This document shows, piece by piece, positions 1 to 5,109 of a stretch of DNA of 5,109 nt (position 1 is its first letter; each line of letters begins with the position of its first letter). This stretch comes from UBA1206 sp045643125 (GTDB lineage Bacteria > Bacillota > Clostridia > Oscillospirales > CAG-382), in the NCBI GenBank assembly GCA_045643125.1, contig JAZUKE010000053.1:1-5109 (forward strand), in the 5' to 3' direction. The notes beneath the pieces are model-generated. The model saw only the letters and a program-made list of their open reading frames with translations. It had not been told where the DNA came from and did no database searches. Position numbers and translations under genes: made by a program.

Positions 1-915
1 GACGGAATACACCTCGATTATATCCGTTTTCCCGAACTCAATTACGGCAAATACGATTTCGGCTACAACGACGATATAATAAAGGCGTGGCAGGAAAGCG
101 AAAATACGTCAGTCGATCCGAAAACTCTCGTTTCCGGTGAACTGTATAAGTCCTGGATAAACTTCCGCAAAAACATAATCACGTCTTACGTCGGTGAGAT
201 ACGCGATATGCTGGACGAGAAGCACCCGGACGCGGTTCTTTCGGCAGCCGTTTATCCCGAACCCGGGACGACTGCGTCACAGCTTTTCCAGGATCCCGCC
301 GAATGGGTGAAGAACGGATATATGGACGAGCTTGTTTCGATGACCTACACCGGCGACAATTCATACGTTCGCCGCAACGCTTCGTCATTTGCGAACATCG
401 CAAGAGGCAAATGCTTCTATTCGACCGGCATTTCCGCATTCAGCGGTACTCCGTGGGACACGCTGATATATCAGCCCGGTGAAGCGAGAAACGCATCCGC
501 CGACGGCTTTTCCGTGTTCTCGTTCTCGTATTTCGATATTTCGTCCAACCTGCTTGCAAGGACGCTTTCGCAAAGCAAGTCGGTAAGAACGGACGATGCG
601 GAAGGTATGATAAACGCGATATCGGAATATTATAACGAATATTCGTCTCTGTTCGTGTCGCAGAACGCCATTACCTCAGCCGATGAAGCGAAGCTGAAAG
701 ATACCGTTGCAAAATGGAAAAACGAGTGTCTGTCGCTTGACGGAAGCGATAAAGCAAAGTATCTGGCGTCTCTCCTTGACGAAACCCAAGGTCTTAAAGA
801 CGACGTTGCTTCCCTTTTCGGCAGCAAAACCGATACCTCAAACGCGGTAAGACAGATCGACAGAATGATACATTGCATCGAGATACTGATCGAAAGAAAC
901 AAAGCAAAACAGTAA
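1..915 (+). CDS. GHL10-like (DUF187/COG1649) glycoside-hydrolase-family protein, C-terminal part (5' end outside window)
   Basis: The reading frame is open from base 1 and ends at TAA 913-915, giving 304 residues. The start lies upstream, so an ATG at 208 is only an internal methionine. The first visible residues, DGIHLDYIRFP, match the conserved beta-strand motif (DGIHxDxxxxP type) of the GHL10/YngK-like TIM-barrel family, which is related to glycoside hydrolases and thought to act on polysaccharides or cell-wall glycans. Further barrel strands are visible around residues 80-86 (LSAAVYP), 111-116 (LVSMTY) and 170-178 (FSVFSFSYF). The last ~110 residues look helical and charged and may be a C-terminal accessory domain. 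Any signal peptide would be in the missing part. The catalytic role is inferred from the family, and the substrate is unknown. The gene is separated from the next by a hairpin, so it is probably a separate transcription unit. Confidence 0.85.
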   Translation, partial: DGIHLDYIRFPELNYGKYDFGYNDDIIKAWQESENTSVDPKTLVSGELYKSWINFRKNIITSYVGEIRDMLDEKHPDAVLSAAVYPEPGTTASQLFQDPAEWVKNGYMDELVSMTYTGDNSYVRRNASSFANIARGKCFYSTGISAFSGTPWDTLIYQPGEARNASADGFSVFSFSYFDISSNLLARTLSQSKSVRTDDAEGMINAISEYYNEYSSLFVSQNAITSADEAKLKDTVAKWKNECLSLDGSDKAKYLASLLDETQGLKDDVASLFGSKTDTSNAVRQIDRMIHCIEILIERNKAKQ

Positions 916-920
916 AAGAA

Positions 921-964
921 AGATCCGAAATCGGGGAAAACCCTTTTTCGGATCTGAAAGTTTT
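921..964 (+). terminator. Hairpin terminator after the GHL10-like gene
   Basis: AGATCCGAAA (921-930) pairs perfectly with TTTCGGATCT (946-955), and an inner GGG/CCC (about 934-936 with 941-943) closes around AAAA. The stem starts 5 nt after the stop codon. The T-tract is weak: GAAAG comes first, then TTTT at 961-964, so termination may be incomplete. Confidence 0.65.
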
Positions 965-985
965 GCATATAATGATATTGCAAAA
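961..985. promoter_or_regulatory. 25-bp palindrome, candidate operator
   Basis: TTTTGCA (961-967) is mirrored by TGCAAAA (979-985) around an AT-rich centre at 973. The right arm covers the proposed -35 box of the transporter operon promoter, a position suited to a repressor site. The TetR protein encoded at the end of the same operon is an obvious candidate binder, but that is inference. The sequence does not resemble the GGTCAAGTA half-sites found further downstream. Confidence 0.4.
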
Positions 986-1006
986 CATTGCCTTTTGTGG
1001 TATCAT
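978..1006 (+). promoter_or_regulatory. Candidate sigma-A promoter for the MFS-CARF-tetR operon
   Basis: TTGCAA (978-983) and TATCAT (1001-1006) are separated by exactly 17 bp and match 4/6 and 5/6 of the vegetative consensus. Transcription would start near 1013, leaving a leader of about 20 nt that still contains the GAGG ribosome binding site (1021-1024). A perfect TATAAT at 968-973 is an alternative -10, but its -35 position (TTTCGG, inside the terminator stem) is poor. Confidence 0.55.
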
Positions 1007-1016
1007 TCAGTATCAT
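1000..1016. repeat. Direct repeat GTATCAT x2 at 10-bp spacing over the -10 region
   Basis: GTATCAT occurs at 1000-1006 and again at 1010-1016, one helical turn apart. The first copy contains the proposed -10 box. A shorter pair, ATTGC at 977-981 and 987-991, also has 10-bp phasing. This could be a regulator site or chance in AT-rich DNA. Confidence 0.35.
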
Positions 1017-1034
1017 CTGCGAGGTAGTTTCATA

Positions 1035-2282
1035 ATGTCTGACAGCAATTACAAAAGAACAAAATACGCCTGCTATATCGTGAACGTAACGATGTCCGTG
1101 GTGGCAAACTTTCCGCCGCTGCTTTTCATAACTTTCCACGATCTTTACGGACTTTCGTTTTCGATGCTCGGCACGCTGATTTTCATAAATTTCATTACGC
1201 AGCTTGGTATGGACCTTGCTTTTTCGTTCTATTCACACAAGTTCAACATTAAAAAGGTCGTAAAGCTGACACCGGTGCTTTCCGCTGCCGGTCTGCTTCT
1301 TTTTACTCTTGCGCCCGTTTTCAAAGGATACGAATATATCTGTCTGCTCTGCGGAACGCTCATTTTTTCGTCATCCGGCGGACTTGCGGAGGTACTTATC
1401 AGTCCGCTTTTTGCGGCGATACCGTCCGACGATCCTTACCGAGATATGAGCAAGCTCCATTCGACTTATGCGTGGGGCGTGGTTTTCGTTATCGTCATAA
1501 GCACGCTTTTCTTCCGCTTTTTCGGCAGCGTCAACTGGCAGATAATGTCGCTTTTGTGGCTTCTCATTCCGCTTGCCGCGTGTCTGCTTTTTGAAAGGGC
1601 GCCGCTTCCCGACCTTACTACACCCAAAAAAGCGTCAAACGTGCTTCCCGTACTCAAAGACAAACGCTTCCTCGTGTGCGTCTTCTGCATCTTCTTCGGA
1701 GGTGCGACGGAATGTACGATGGCGCAATGGTGTTCGTCGTATATCGAATACTCGCTCGGTATTCCGAAAACGGTCGGCGATATACTCGGTACTGCGTTTT
1801 TCGGGCTTATGCTTGCCTGCGGACGCACGCTTTACGCAAAATTCGGTGATAGCATCTATAAAGTTATGCTCATCAGTTCTTCGGGTGCGGTCGTTTGCTA
1901 TCTGACGGCGTCGCTTTCGCCGATACCGGCTGTCGGGCTTGCCGCCTGCGCGCTGACGGGACTCTGCGCCGCGATGCTATGGCCCGGAAGTCTCATCGTC
2001 CTTTCAGACCGCTTTGCTTCTCCCGACGTTTCGATGTTCGCCCTTATGGCTGCCGGAGGCGATTTCGGCGCCGCGTTCGGCACGCAGTTTGTCGGAACGG
2101 TTACGGATATCCTTGCAAAAATGCCGCTCATCACGTCCGCGTCGGCAGAGCTTGGCATTACTGCCGAGCAGCTGAGCCTTAAAGCAGGTCTGCTCTTTGC
2201 TTCGTTTTTCCCGCTGTGCGCGATGATAATATTCGTTTTTCTTTACAAAAATATCAAAAACAAAAAGAGTGATGTACAATGA
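1035..2282 (+). CDS. MFS transporter (12 TM, possibly FucP-like sugar-permease type)
   Basis: This is a 415-residue integral membrane protein of about the usual size for the major facilitator superfamily. About 12 hydrophobic segments are visible (roughly 11-33, 41-63, 73-94, 99-121, 145-165, 168-187, 211-230, 245-262, 272-293, 297-320, 333-358, 384-405), with the expected central cytoplasmic loop at ~188-210. The segment GGATECTMAQW (222-232) recalls the start of the second half of FucP-like permeases, but the assignment below superfamily level is weak and the substrate is unknown. The start at 1035 is chosen because GAGG lies at 1021-1024, 10 nt upstream, a promoter sits just before it, and the protein then begins MSDSNYKRTKY followed directly by TM1. 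The frame is open back to an ATG at 873, which would overlap the previous gene and run through the terminator. The stop overlaps the next start (ATGA), implying translational coupling with the CARF protein. Confidence 0.88.
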   Translation: MSDSNYKRTKYACYIVNVTMSVVANFPPLLFITFHDLYGLSFSMLGTLIFINFITQLGMDLAFSFYSHKFNIKKVVKLTPVLSAAGLLLFTLAPVFKGYEYICLLCGTLIFSSSGGLAEVLISPLFAAIPSDDPYRDMSKLHSTYAWGVVFVIVISTLFFRFFGSVNWQIMSLLWLLIPLAACLLFERAPLPDLTTPKKASNVLPVLKDKRFLVCVFCIFFGGATECTMAQWCSSYIEYSLGIPKTVGDILGTAFFGLMLACGRTLYAKFGDSIYKVMLISSSGAVVCYLTASLSPIPAVGLAACALTGLCAAMLWPGSLIVLSDRFASPDVSMFALMAAGGDFGAAFGTQFVGTVTDILAKMPLITSASAELGITAEQLSLKAGLLFASFFPLCAMIIFVFLYKNIKNKKSDVQ

Positions 2283-3454
2283 AAACGCTGATAGAATTAT
2301 ATGATGAGCGTCCCGTTGAGAACATACTTGCCACCGAGGTCTTCCGTCCCGAAAAGACGGTGTTTCTCTGCACCGCGGATATAGCGCAGAACAAACGGAT
2401 CAAGGAAAATATCCGTTCCTATCTCCGTCACCGCGGCGTGAACACCGAGCCGGTATTCATCGAATCGAGCCTGTACGACACCGAAAAGATCAAGAATCAG
2501 CTTATAAAGACCGCAAATGAATATCCCGATTGCGTGCTTGACATTACCGGAGGAACGGACGCCGGACTGTTTGCCGGCGGGCTTACCTGCGGCGAATACG
2601 ATCTGCCTGTCTTCACATACAGCCGACGCAAGAATCGGTTTTTCAATATATTAGGCGCGCCTTTTGCGGAAGGTCTTGAATGTGACATAAAATATTCCGT
2701 AAACGACTATTTTATGATGGCAGGCGGCGAACTGAAAAAAGGCAGAGTCAACAACGATATATTGGCTGATTATACCGAAATGACCGAAAAACTGTTCGCT
2801 ATATATCTTAAAAACAGAAAGACCTGGAACAAAGCCATTGAGTTTATCCGCAGTTCTTCGCAGCGTGCGCAGAATACCCATAGTCTTGACGTTGATTCTC
2901 CGTTTACGGTAAAAGGAAACAGAGGTAAAATCGAATGTCCCGTGTCTTTTATGCACGAACTTGAAAAAGACGGATTCATCAGCTCTTTGAAGACAGAAAA
3001 CGGCGTTTCCGTTTCGTTCACGTTCGGTGACGAAAACATTATGACGTGGCTGCGCGACGTCGGAAGCGTGCTTGAACTATATGTTTCAAAACTATGCAGC
3101 GACTGCGGTATTTTCAACGATGTAGTTATGAGCGCCGTGGTCGATTGGGACAAAGGCATCAAGAGAGACAAGGTGACGAACGAGATCGACGTTATGGCAA
3201 TGTACGGCGTATTTCCGCTTTTCATCAGCTGCAAGACGTGCGATATTTCCACGGAAGCGCTCAACGAGCTTGCGATACTGCGCGACAGATTCGGCAGCGG
3301 AATCGCAAAAGCGGCAATAGTTACGACAAAGACCTGCCGTTCGATAACCCGTCACCGTGCGGACGAGCTTGACATAACCGTGATAGATATCGAAGACATA
3401 AAATCCGCAAGGATCAAGGATATAATTGTATCTCTTATGAAGAATATAAAATGA
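2279..3454 (+). CDS. Card1/Can2-like CARF-domain protein with PD-(D/E)XK nuclease-like domain (DUF1887 family)
   Basis: This is a 391-residue soluble protein. Residues ~1-140 form a Rossmann-like CARF domain: strand TVFLC (27-31), then an alternating alpha/beta pattern and the ligand-site motif DITGGTD (88-94), equivalent to the NITGGT segment of Card1. Residues ~165-255 look like a helical linker plus winged-helix module, ending in a hairpin (GFISSLKTENGVSVSFTF, 232-249). Residues ~256-391 are nuclease-like: helix-1 Glu266 (SVLELYV), NEID with Asp304, and FISCKT with Lys319. Characterised relatives are activated by cyclic oligoadenylate made by type III CRISPR Cas10 and cut DNA and/or RNA. 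Here the usual E-x-K is S-x-K (Ser317-Cys-Lys319), so activity is uncertain. The start ATG at 2279 overlaps the transporter stop, with a weak AGAG at 2266-2269. No cas gene or CRISPR array is in the window. Architecture is confident; ligand and activity are inferred. Confidence 0.88.
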   Translation: MKTLIELYDERPVENILATEVFRPEKTVFLCTADIAQNKRIKENIRSYLRHRGVNTEPVFIESSLYDTEKIKNQLIKTANEYPDCVLDITGGTDAGLFAGGLTCGEYDLPVFTYSRRKNRFFNILGAPFAEGLECDIKYSVNDYFMMAGGELKKGRVNNDILADYTEMTEKLFAIYLKNRKTWNKAIEFIRSSSQRAQNTHSLDVDSPFTVKGNRGKIECPVSFMHELEKDGFISSLKTENGVSVSFTFGDENIMTWLRDVGSVLELYVSKLCSDCGIFNDVVMSAVVDWDKGIKRDKVTNEIDVMAMYGVFPLFISCKTCDISTEALNELAILRDRFGSGIAKAAIVTTKTCRSITRHRADELDITVIDIEDIKSARIKDIIVSLMKNIK

Positions 3455-3455
3455 A

Positions 3456-3471
3456 AGGGGTGTAAGAATTG
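3456..3471 (+). promoter_or_regulatory. Ribosome binding site deciding a TTG start for the TetR gene
   Basis: AGGGG (3456-3460) lies 8 nt before TTG at 3469-3471. The next in-frame methionine is residue 92, beyond the DNA-binding domain, and the protein from TTG begins with the expected TetR N-terminal helix. TTG is therefore the start. The site overlaps no coding sequence except the last bases of the CARF stop region. Confidence 0.85.
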
Positions 3472-4029
3472 GCAAATTTCACAAAGAAAGCGATCAAAGA
3501 AACCTTTATTACCTTGCTCGAAGAACATCATCTTTCCGATATTACGGTAAAAGATATTGTGGAAAAATGTGAAATCAACCGCAATACATTTTATTATCAT
3601 TATCAGGATATTCCCGCACTCATAGATGAGATCGTCAAAGAAGAAGCGGAGTCCATTATCGGAAAATATCCGTCCGTTTCCACAATCGTTGAGTGTTTTG
3701 ACGCTCTGACCGAATTTGCTTCCCACCGAAAGAGAGCGATTATGCACATCTACCGTTCCGTCAGCCGTGAGGTGTTTGAAAGACACCTTATGTCAGTAAG
3801 CGAATACTTCGTCGCCAATTATGTCAACACGGTACTCAACGACGAAACTATCGGAGACGCAGGCAAAAAGACCATTGTCGGATATTATAAATGCGTGTGT
3901 TTCGGTCTGATGCTCGATTGGCTCGAAAACGGAATGACCGACGAATATGCACACGAAATACGCCGGATATTTCTTTTGAAAAAGGATTGGGCAAAAGAGT
4001 TTGCATCCCTTTTGCAAGGTCAAGTATAA
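3469..4029 (+). CDS. TetR/AcrR-family transcriptional regulator
   Basis: This is a 186-residue one-component DNA-binding regulator of normal family length. The N-terminal TetR helix-turn-helix is clear: FTKKAIKETFITLLEE (4-19) is helix 1, and ITVKDIVEKCEINRNTFYYHY (25-45) holds the HTH with the hallmark NTFYYHYxD recognition-helix end. The C-terminal helical part (~60-186) is the ligand-binding and dimerisation region. Its GLMLDWLENGM stretch (146-156) resembles the C-terminal domain of DhaS-like Firmicutes TetR proteins. The gene starts at TTG with a strong Shine-Dalgarno, 14 nt after the CARF gene, so it can be co-transcribed with it. A strong terminator follows 17 nt after the stop. TetR proteins usually repress their own or a neighbouring operon. 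Candidate targets are the palindrome at 961-985 and the GGTCAAGTA sites near 4120-4154. The inducer is unknown. Its isoleucine codons (about 3 of 17 ATA) differ from the three upstream genes. Confidence 0.92.
   Translation: MANFTKKAIKETFITLLEEHHLSDITVKDIVEKCEINRNTFYYHYQDIPALIDEIVKEEAESIIGKYPSVSTIVECFDALTEFASHRKRAIMHIYRSVSREVFERHLMSVSEYFVANYVNTVLNDETIGDAGKKTIVGYYKCVCFGLMLDWLENGMTDEYAHEIRRIFLLKKDWAKEFASLLQGQV
4018..4026 (+). repeat. GGTCAAGTA half-site at the 3' end of the TetR gene
   Basis: This is the first of three copies of the 9-mer. It lies within the last codons of the regulator (before TAA 4027-4029). With its context it reads TGCAAGGTCAAGTAT, nearly the reverse complement of ATACTTGACCATTGCA at 4119-4134, so similarity extends beyond the 9-mer. 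Confidence 0.5.
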
Positions 4030-4046
4030 AAACGGTATATGATTTT

Positions 4047-4075
4047 TAGGCACGGAGCGATCCGTGCCTATTTTT
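4047..4075 (+). terminator. Strong intrinsic terminator after the TetR gene
   Basis: TAGGCACGGA (4047-4056) pairs perfectly with TCCGTGCCTA (4061-4070) around a GCGA loop, a stabilising GNRA tetraloop, and is followed by TTTTT (4071-4075). The opposite strand has no T-run after the stem, so it acts in the + direction. It should end the MFS-CARF-tetR transcript. Confidence 0.93.
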
Positions 4076-4119
4076 CAACAAATTTTAGATGCGTGTCTGT
4101 TTTTTGGGCATAACGGCAA

Positions 4120-4154
4120 TACTTGACCATTGCATCTTTTGGGTAGGTCAAGTA
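4120..4154. promoter_or_regulatory. Inverted repeat TACTTGACC-N17-GGTCAAGTA, candidate operator
   Basis: TACTTGACC (4120-4128) and GGTCAAGTA (4146-4154) are perfect 9-bp inverted copies separated by 17 bp. They bracket the proposed promoter of the next gene: the left arm ends just before the -35 and the right arm runs into the -10. This geometry suits a repressor, and the TetR gene immediately upstream is the natural candidate. The wide spacing is longer than a typical single TetR operator, so two dimers or another regulator are possible. A small inner hairpin, GCAAT (4116-4120) with ATTGC (4129-4133), overlaps the left arm. Confidence 0.55.
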
Positions 4155-4158
4155 AAAT
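4130..4158 (+). promoter_or_regulatory. Candidate sigma-A promoter for the TM_helix-repeat gene
   Basis: TTGCAT (4130-4135) and TAAAAT (4153-4158) are 17 bp apart. The -10 matches 5/6 and the -35 3/6 of consensus. The strong terminator upstream means the following gene needs its own promoter, and this is the best match found. A second TAAAAT at 4168-4173, made by the tandem repeat, lacks a reasonable -35. Confidence 0.5.
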
Positions 4159-4178
4159 AATAACAAGTAAAATAATAA
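4149..4178. repeat. Perfect 15-bp tandem duplication (CAAGTAAAATAATAA x2)
   Basis: The two copies, 4149-4163 and 4164-4178, are identical and adjacent. The first begins inside the right arm of the inverted repeat and contains the proposed -10, so the duplication copies a partial half-site (CAAGTA) and a -10-like TAAAAT. It may be a slippage product or a functional doubling of a site. Confidence 0.85.
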
Positions 4179-4190
4179 AAAATTTTTATT
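4174..4190. repeat. AT-only palindrome upstream of the RBS
   Basis: AATAAAAA (4174-4181) and TTTTTATT (4183-4190) are perfect inverted copies around one base. The spacing is too tight for a normal RNA hairpin of full length, so it is more likely bent or easily melted DNA, or a poor hairpin in the 5' leader. Confidence 0.5.
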
Positions 4191-4202
4191 TGTCAATGAT
4201 TT

Positions 4203-4208
4203 AGGAGG
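4203..4208 (+). promoter_or_regulatory. Consensus ribosome binding site AGGAGG
   Basis: A full AGGAGG lies 7 nt before the ATG at 4216, the strongest Shine-Dalgarno in the window, and it fixes the start of the last gene. Confidence 0.92.
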
Positions 4209-4215
4209 TCTCATT

Positions 4216-5109
4216 ATGGATGAATTTTTCTCTCGTTATTTGACACCTGCCGTCTGGTCTGTAATCAAAGCCGCTCTGTTTTTGATTCTGGGACTTGTGG
4301 TCGCACTGATCGTCAGCAAACTGCTGAAGAAACTTGTCGGCAAGATACAGGAAAAAATGTCCAAGAAAGCCGGAAACGAAGAAAGTTGTGAACTTTTGAA
4401 GAGCTTTGTCGGAAAATTATCTTTTCTTGTGGCTTTTCTTTTGTTTGTACCAGGCATTTTCCAATCGCTCGGTTTGACAGAAATGTCCGCACCGATCCTG
4501 AATGTGCTGAATGTTATCTGGACATATCTCCCGAAATTGATTGCCGCCGTAATTGTTCTTTGGGTGGGCTTCCTTATTGCAGGATTGGTTCGTGATTTGC
4601 TTATTCCCGTATTCAACAAGATTAAACTAAATTGGTTGCAAGAGAAAGCCGGAATCGAGACGACCCCCTCTGCTAAACTTTCTAATACGCTTGCGTACAT
4701 TGTATATGTATTGATTCTTGTTCCTGTTATCATCACAGCATTAACAGTTATGGATATTGATGCAATCTCACAACCTGCTATCGGGATGCTGAACACGATT
4801 TTTGATTATATTCCGAGCATTCTGGCGGCATCGGTTATCATTATCATCGGTTGTATGGTTGCCAAGCTTGCCGGTGGTATCGTTGAGCATCTGCTTGCCG
4901 CAACGGGTTTGGATGCTAAAATCAGCAAACTGTTGGATGGCAAAGCTACCGGTTTTGTTCTTTCCAAAGTTGTCGGTATAATCGTTAATGTAGTATTGGT
5001 AGTTTTCTTTGCCGTGGAGAGCTTGAATGTTCTTCATCTTGAAGTTGTTTCCTCAATCGGCGGCTCTATTATCGGATATATGCCTTATGTGTTGGCCGCA
5101 GTGCTGATT
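4216..5109 (+). CDS. TM_helix-repeat membrane protein, mechanosensitive ion channel related (3' end outside window)
   Basis: The frame is open from ATG 4216 to the window edge (298 residues, no stop). Hydrophobic segments lie at about 11-34, 65-86, 104-127, 156-178, 198-222, 245-268 and 284 onward. Three tandem repeats are visible, each with an aromatic-x-Pro motif entering a helix: YLPKLIAA (104-111), YIPSILAA (198-205) and YMPYVLAA (288-295), spaced 94 and 90 residues. The pattern fits the conserved TM helix family (Pfam TM_helix), found in CmpX-like proteins and in many proteins annotated as mechanosensitive ion channels. The MscS-type pore/beta domain is not seen in this part and may lie downstream or be absent. 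It probably acts in the cytoplasmic membrane, perhaps in osmotic or envelope-stress response; this is inferred. It has a strong RBS and its own promoter next to a candidate TetR operator. Only 2 of 35 Ile codons are ATA, unlike the first genes. Confidence 0.87.
   Translation, partial: MDEFFSRYLTPAVWSVIKAALFLILGLVVALIVSKLLKKLVGKIQEKMSKKAGNEESCELLKSFVGKLSFLVAFLLFVPGIFQSLGLTEMSAPILNVLNVIWTYLPKLIAAVIVLWVGFLIAGLVRDLLIPVFNKIKLNWLQEKAGIETTPSAKLSNTLAYIVYVLILVPVIITALTVMDIDAISQPAIGMLNTIFDYIPSILAASVIIIIGCMVAKLAGGIVEHLLAATGLDAKISKLLDGKATGFVLSKVVGIIVNVVLVVFFAVESLNVLHLEVVSSIGGSIIGYMPYVLAAVLI

Noticed and set aside
208..915. A complete gene starting at ATG 208
   Set aside because: The same frame is open back to base 1 and encodes conserved GHL10-family sequence there, so this methionine is internal to a truncated gene.
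873..1034. N-terminal extension of the MFS transporter to the ATG at 873
   Set aside because: It would overlap the previous gene, translate through the terminator and promoter, and add 54 polar residues ahead of TM1. The start at 1035 has a Shine-Dalgarno at good spacing.
630..1139. Minus-strand open frame of 169 codons across the first intergenic region
   Set aside because: It runs antisense through two supported genes, a terminator and a promoter, and its protein has no recognisable family features.
3369..3426. Internal promoter for the TetR gene (TTGACA at 3369-3374, TATAAT at 3421-3426)
   Set aside because: Both hexamers are perfect but 46 bp apart, and neither has a matching partner at 16-18 bp. 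They lie inside the CARF coding region and are probably chance.
4120..4190. CRISPR-like or mobile-element repeat in the AT-rich gap
   Set aside because: The repeats are short (9 and 15 bp), with no spacer pattern, no transposase and no target-site duplication. A promoter/operator reading explains them better.
4236..5037. Long minus-strand open frames at 4236-4796 and 4768-5037
   Set aside because: They are shadows of the membrane-protein gene, with no ribosome binding site or recognisable domain, while the + frame has a clear RBS and TM_helix repeats.

Overview
The window looks like chromosomal DNA from a bacterium of the class Clostridia (Oscillospiraceae/Lachnospiraceae-like, probably gut- or rumen-associated). 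This rests on AGGAGG-type ribosome binding sites, a TTG start, mid-range GC, short intergenic gaps and the families present. No species can be named from the sequence alone. All five genes lie on the + strand, and the first and last run off the window. No tRNA, rRNA, CRISPR array, transposase or origin is visible.

Layout: (1) 1-915 is the C-terminal part of a GHL10-type (DUF187/COG1649) glycoside-hydrolase-like protein, followed by a hairpin terminator. (2) 916-1034 is a compact control region with a good sigma-A-type promoter, a 25-bp palindrome over its -35 box and 10-bp-phased direct repeats. (3) 1035-2282 encodes an MFS transporter. (4) 2279-3454 overlaps the transporter by ATGA and encodes a Card1/Can2-like (DUF1887) protein with an N-terminal CARF sensor and a C-terminal PD-(D/E)XK nuclease-like domain. 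(5) 3469-4029, 14 nt further on, encodes a TetR/AcrR-family regulator starting at TTG and ending at a strong GNRA-loop terminator. (6) 4030-4215 is an AT-rich control region with GGTCAAGTA half-sites around a promoter and a perfect 15-bp tandem repeat. (7) 4216-end encodes the first 298 residues of a TM_helix-repeat (mechanosensitive-channel-related) membrane protein.

How the genes may work together: the transporter, CARF protein and TetR gene look like one transcription unit. CARF domains bind cyclic oligoadenylates, normally made by the Cas10 of type III CRISPR systems, but no cas gene or array is present here. The CARF protein is therefore an orphan in this window, translationally coupled to a transporter. 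That pairing is the most interesting feature. The TetR protein may control its own operon, the downstream membrane-protein gene, or both. The repeated GGTCAAGTA half-sites at the downstream promoter make that gene the better-supported target. Isoleucine codon use changes sharply between the CARF gene (about 16 of 35 ATA) and the last gene (2 of 35 ATA), so the two halves of the window may have different histories.
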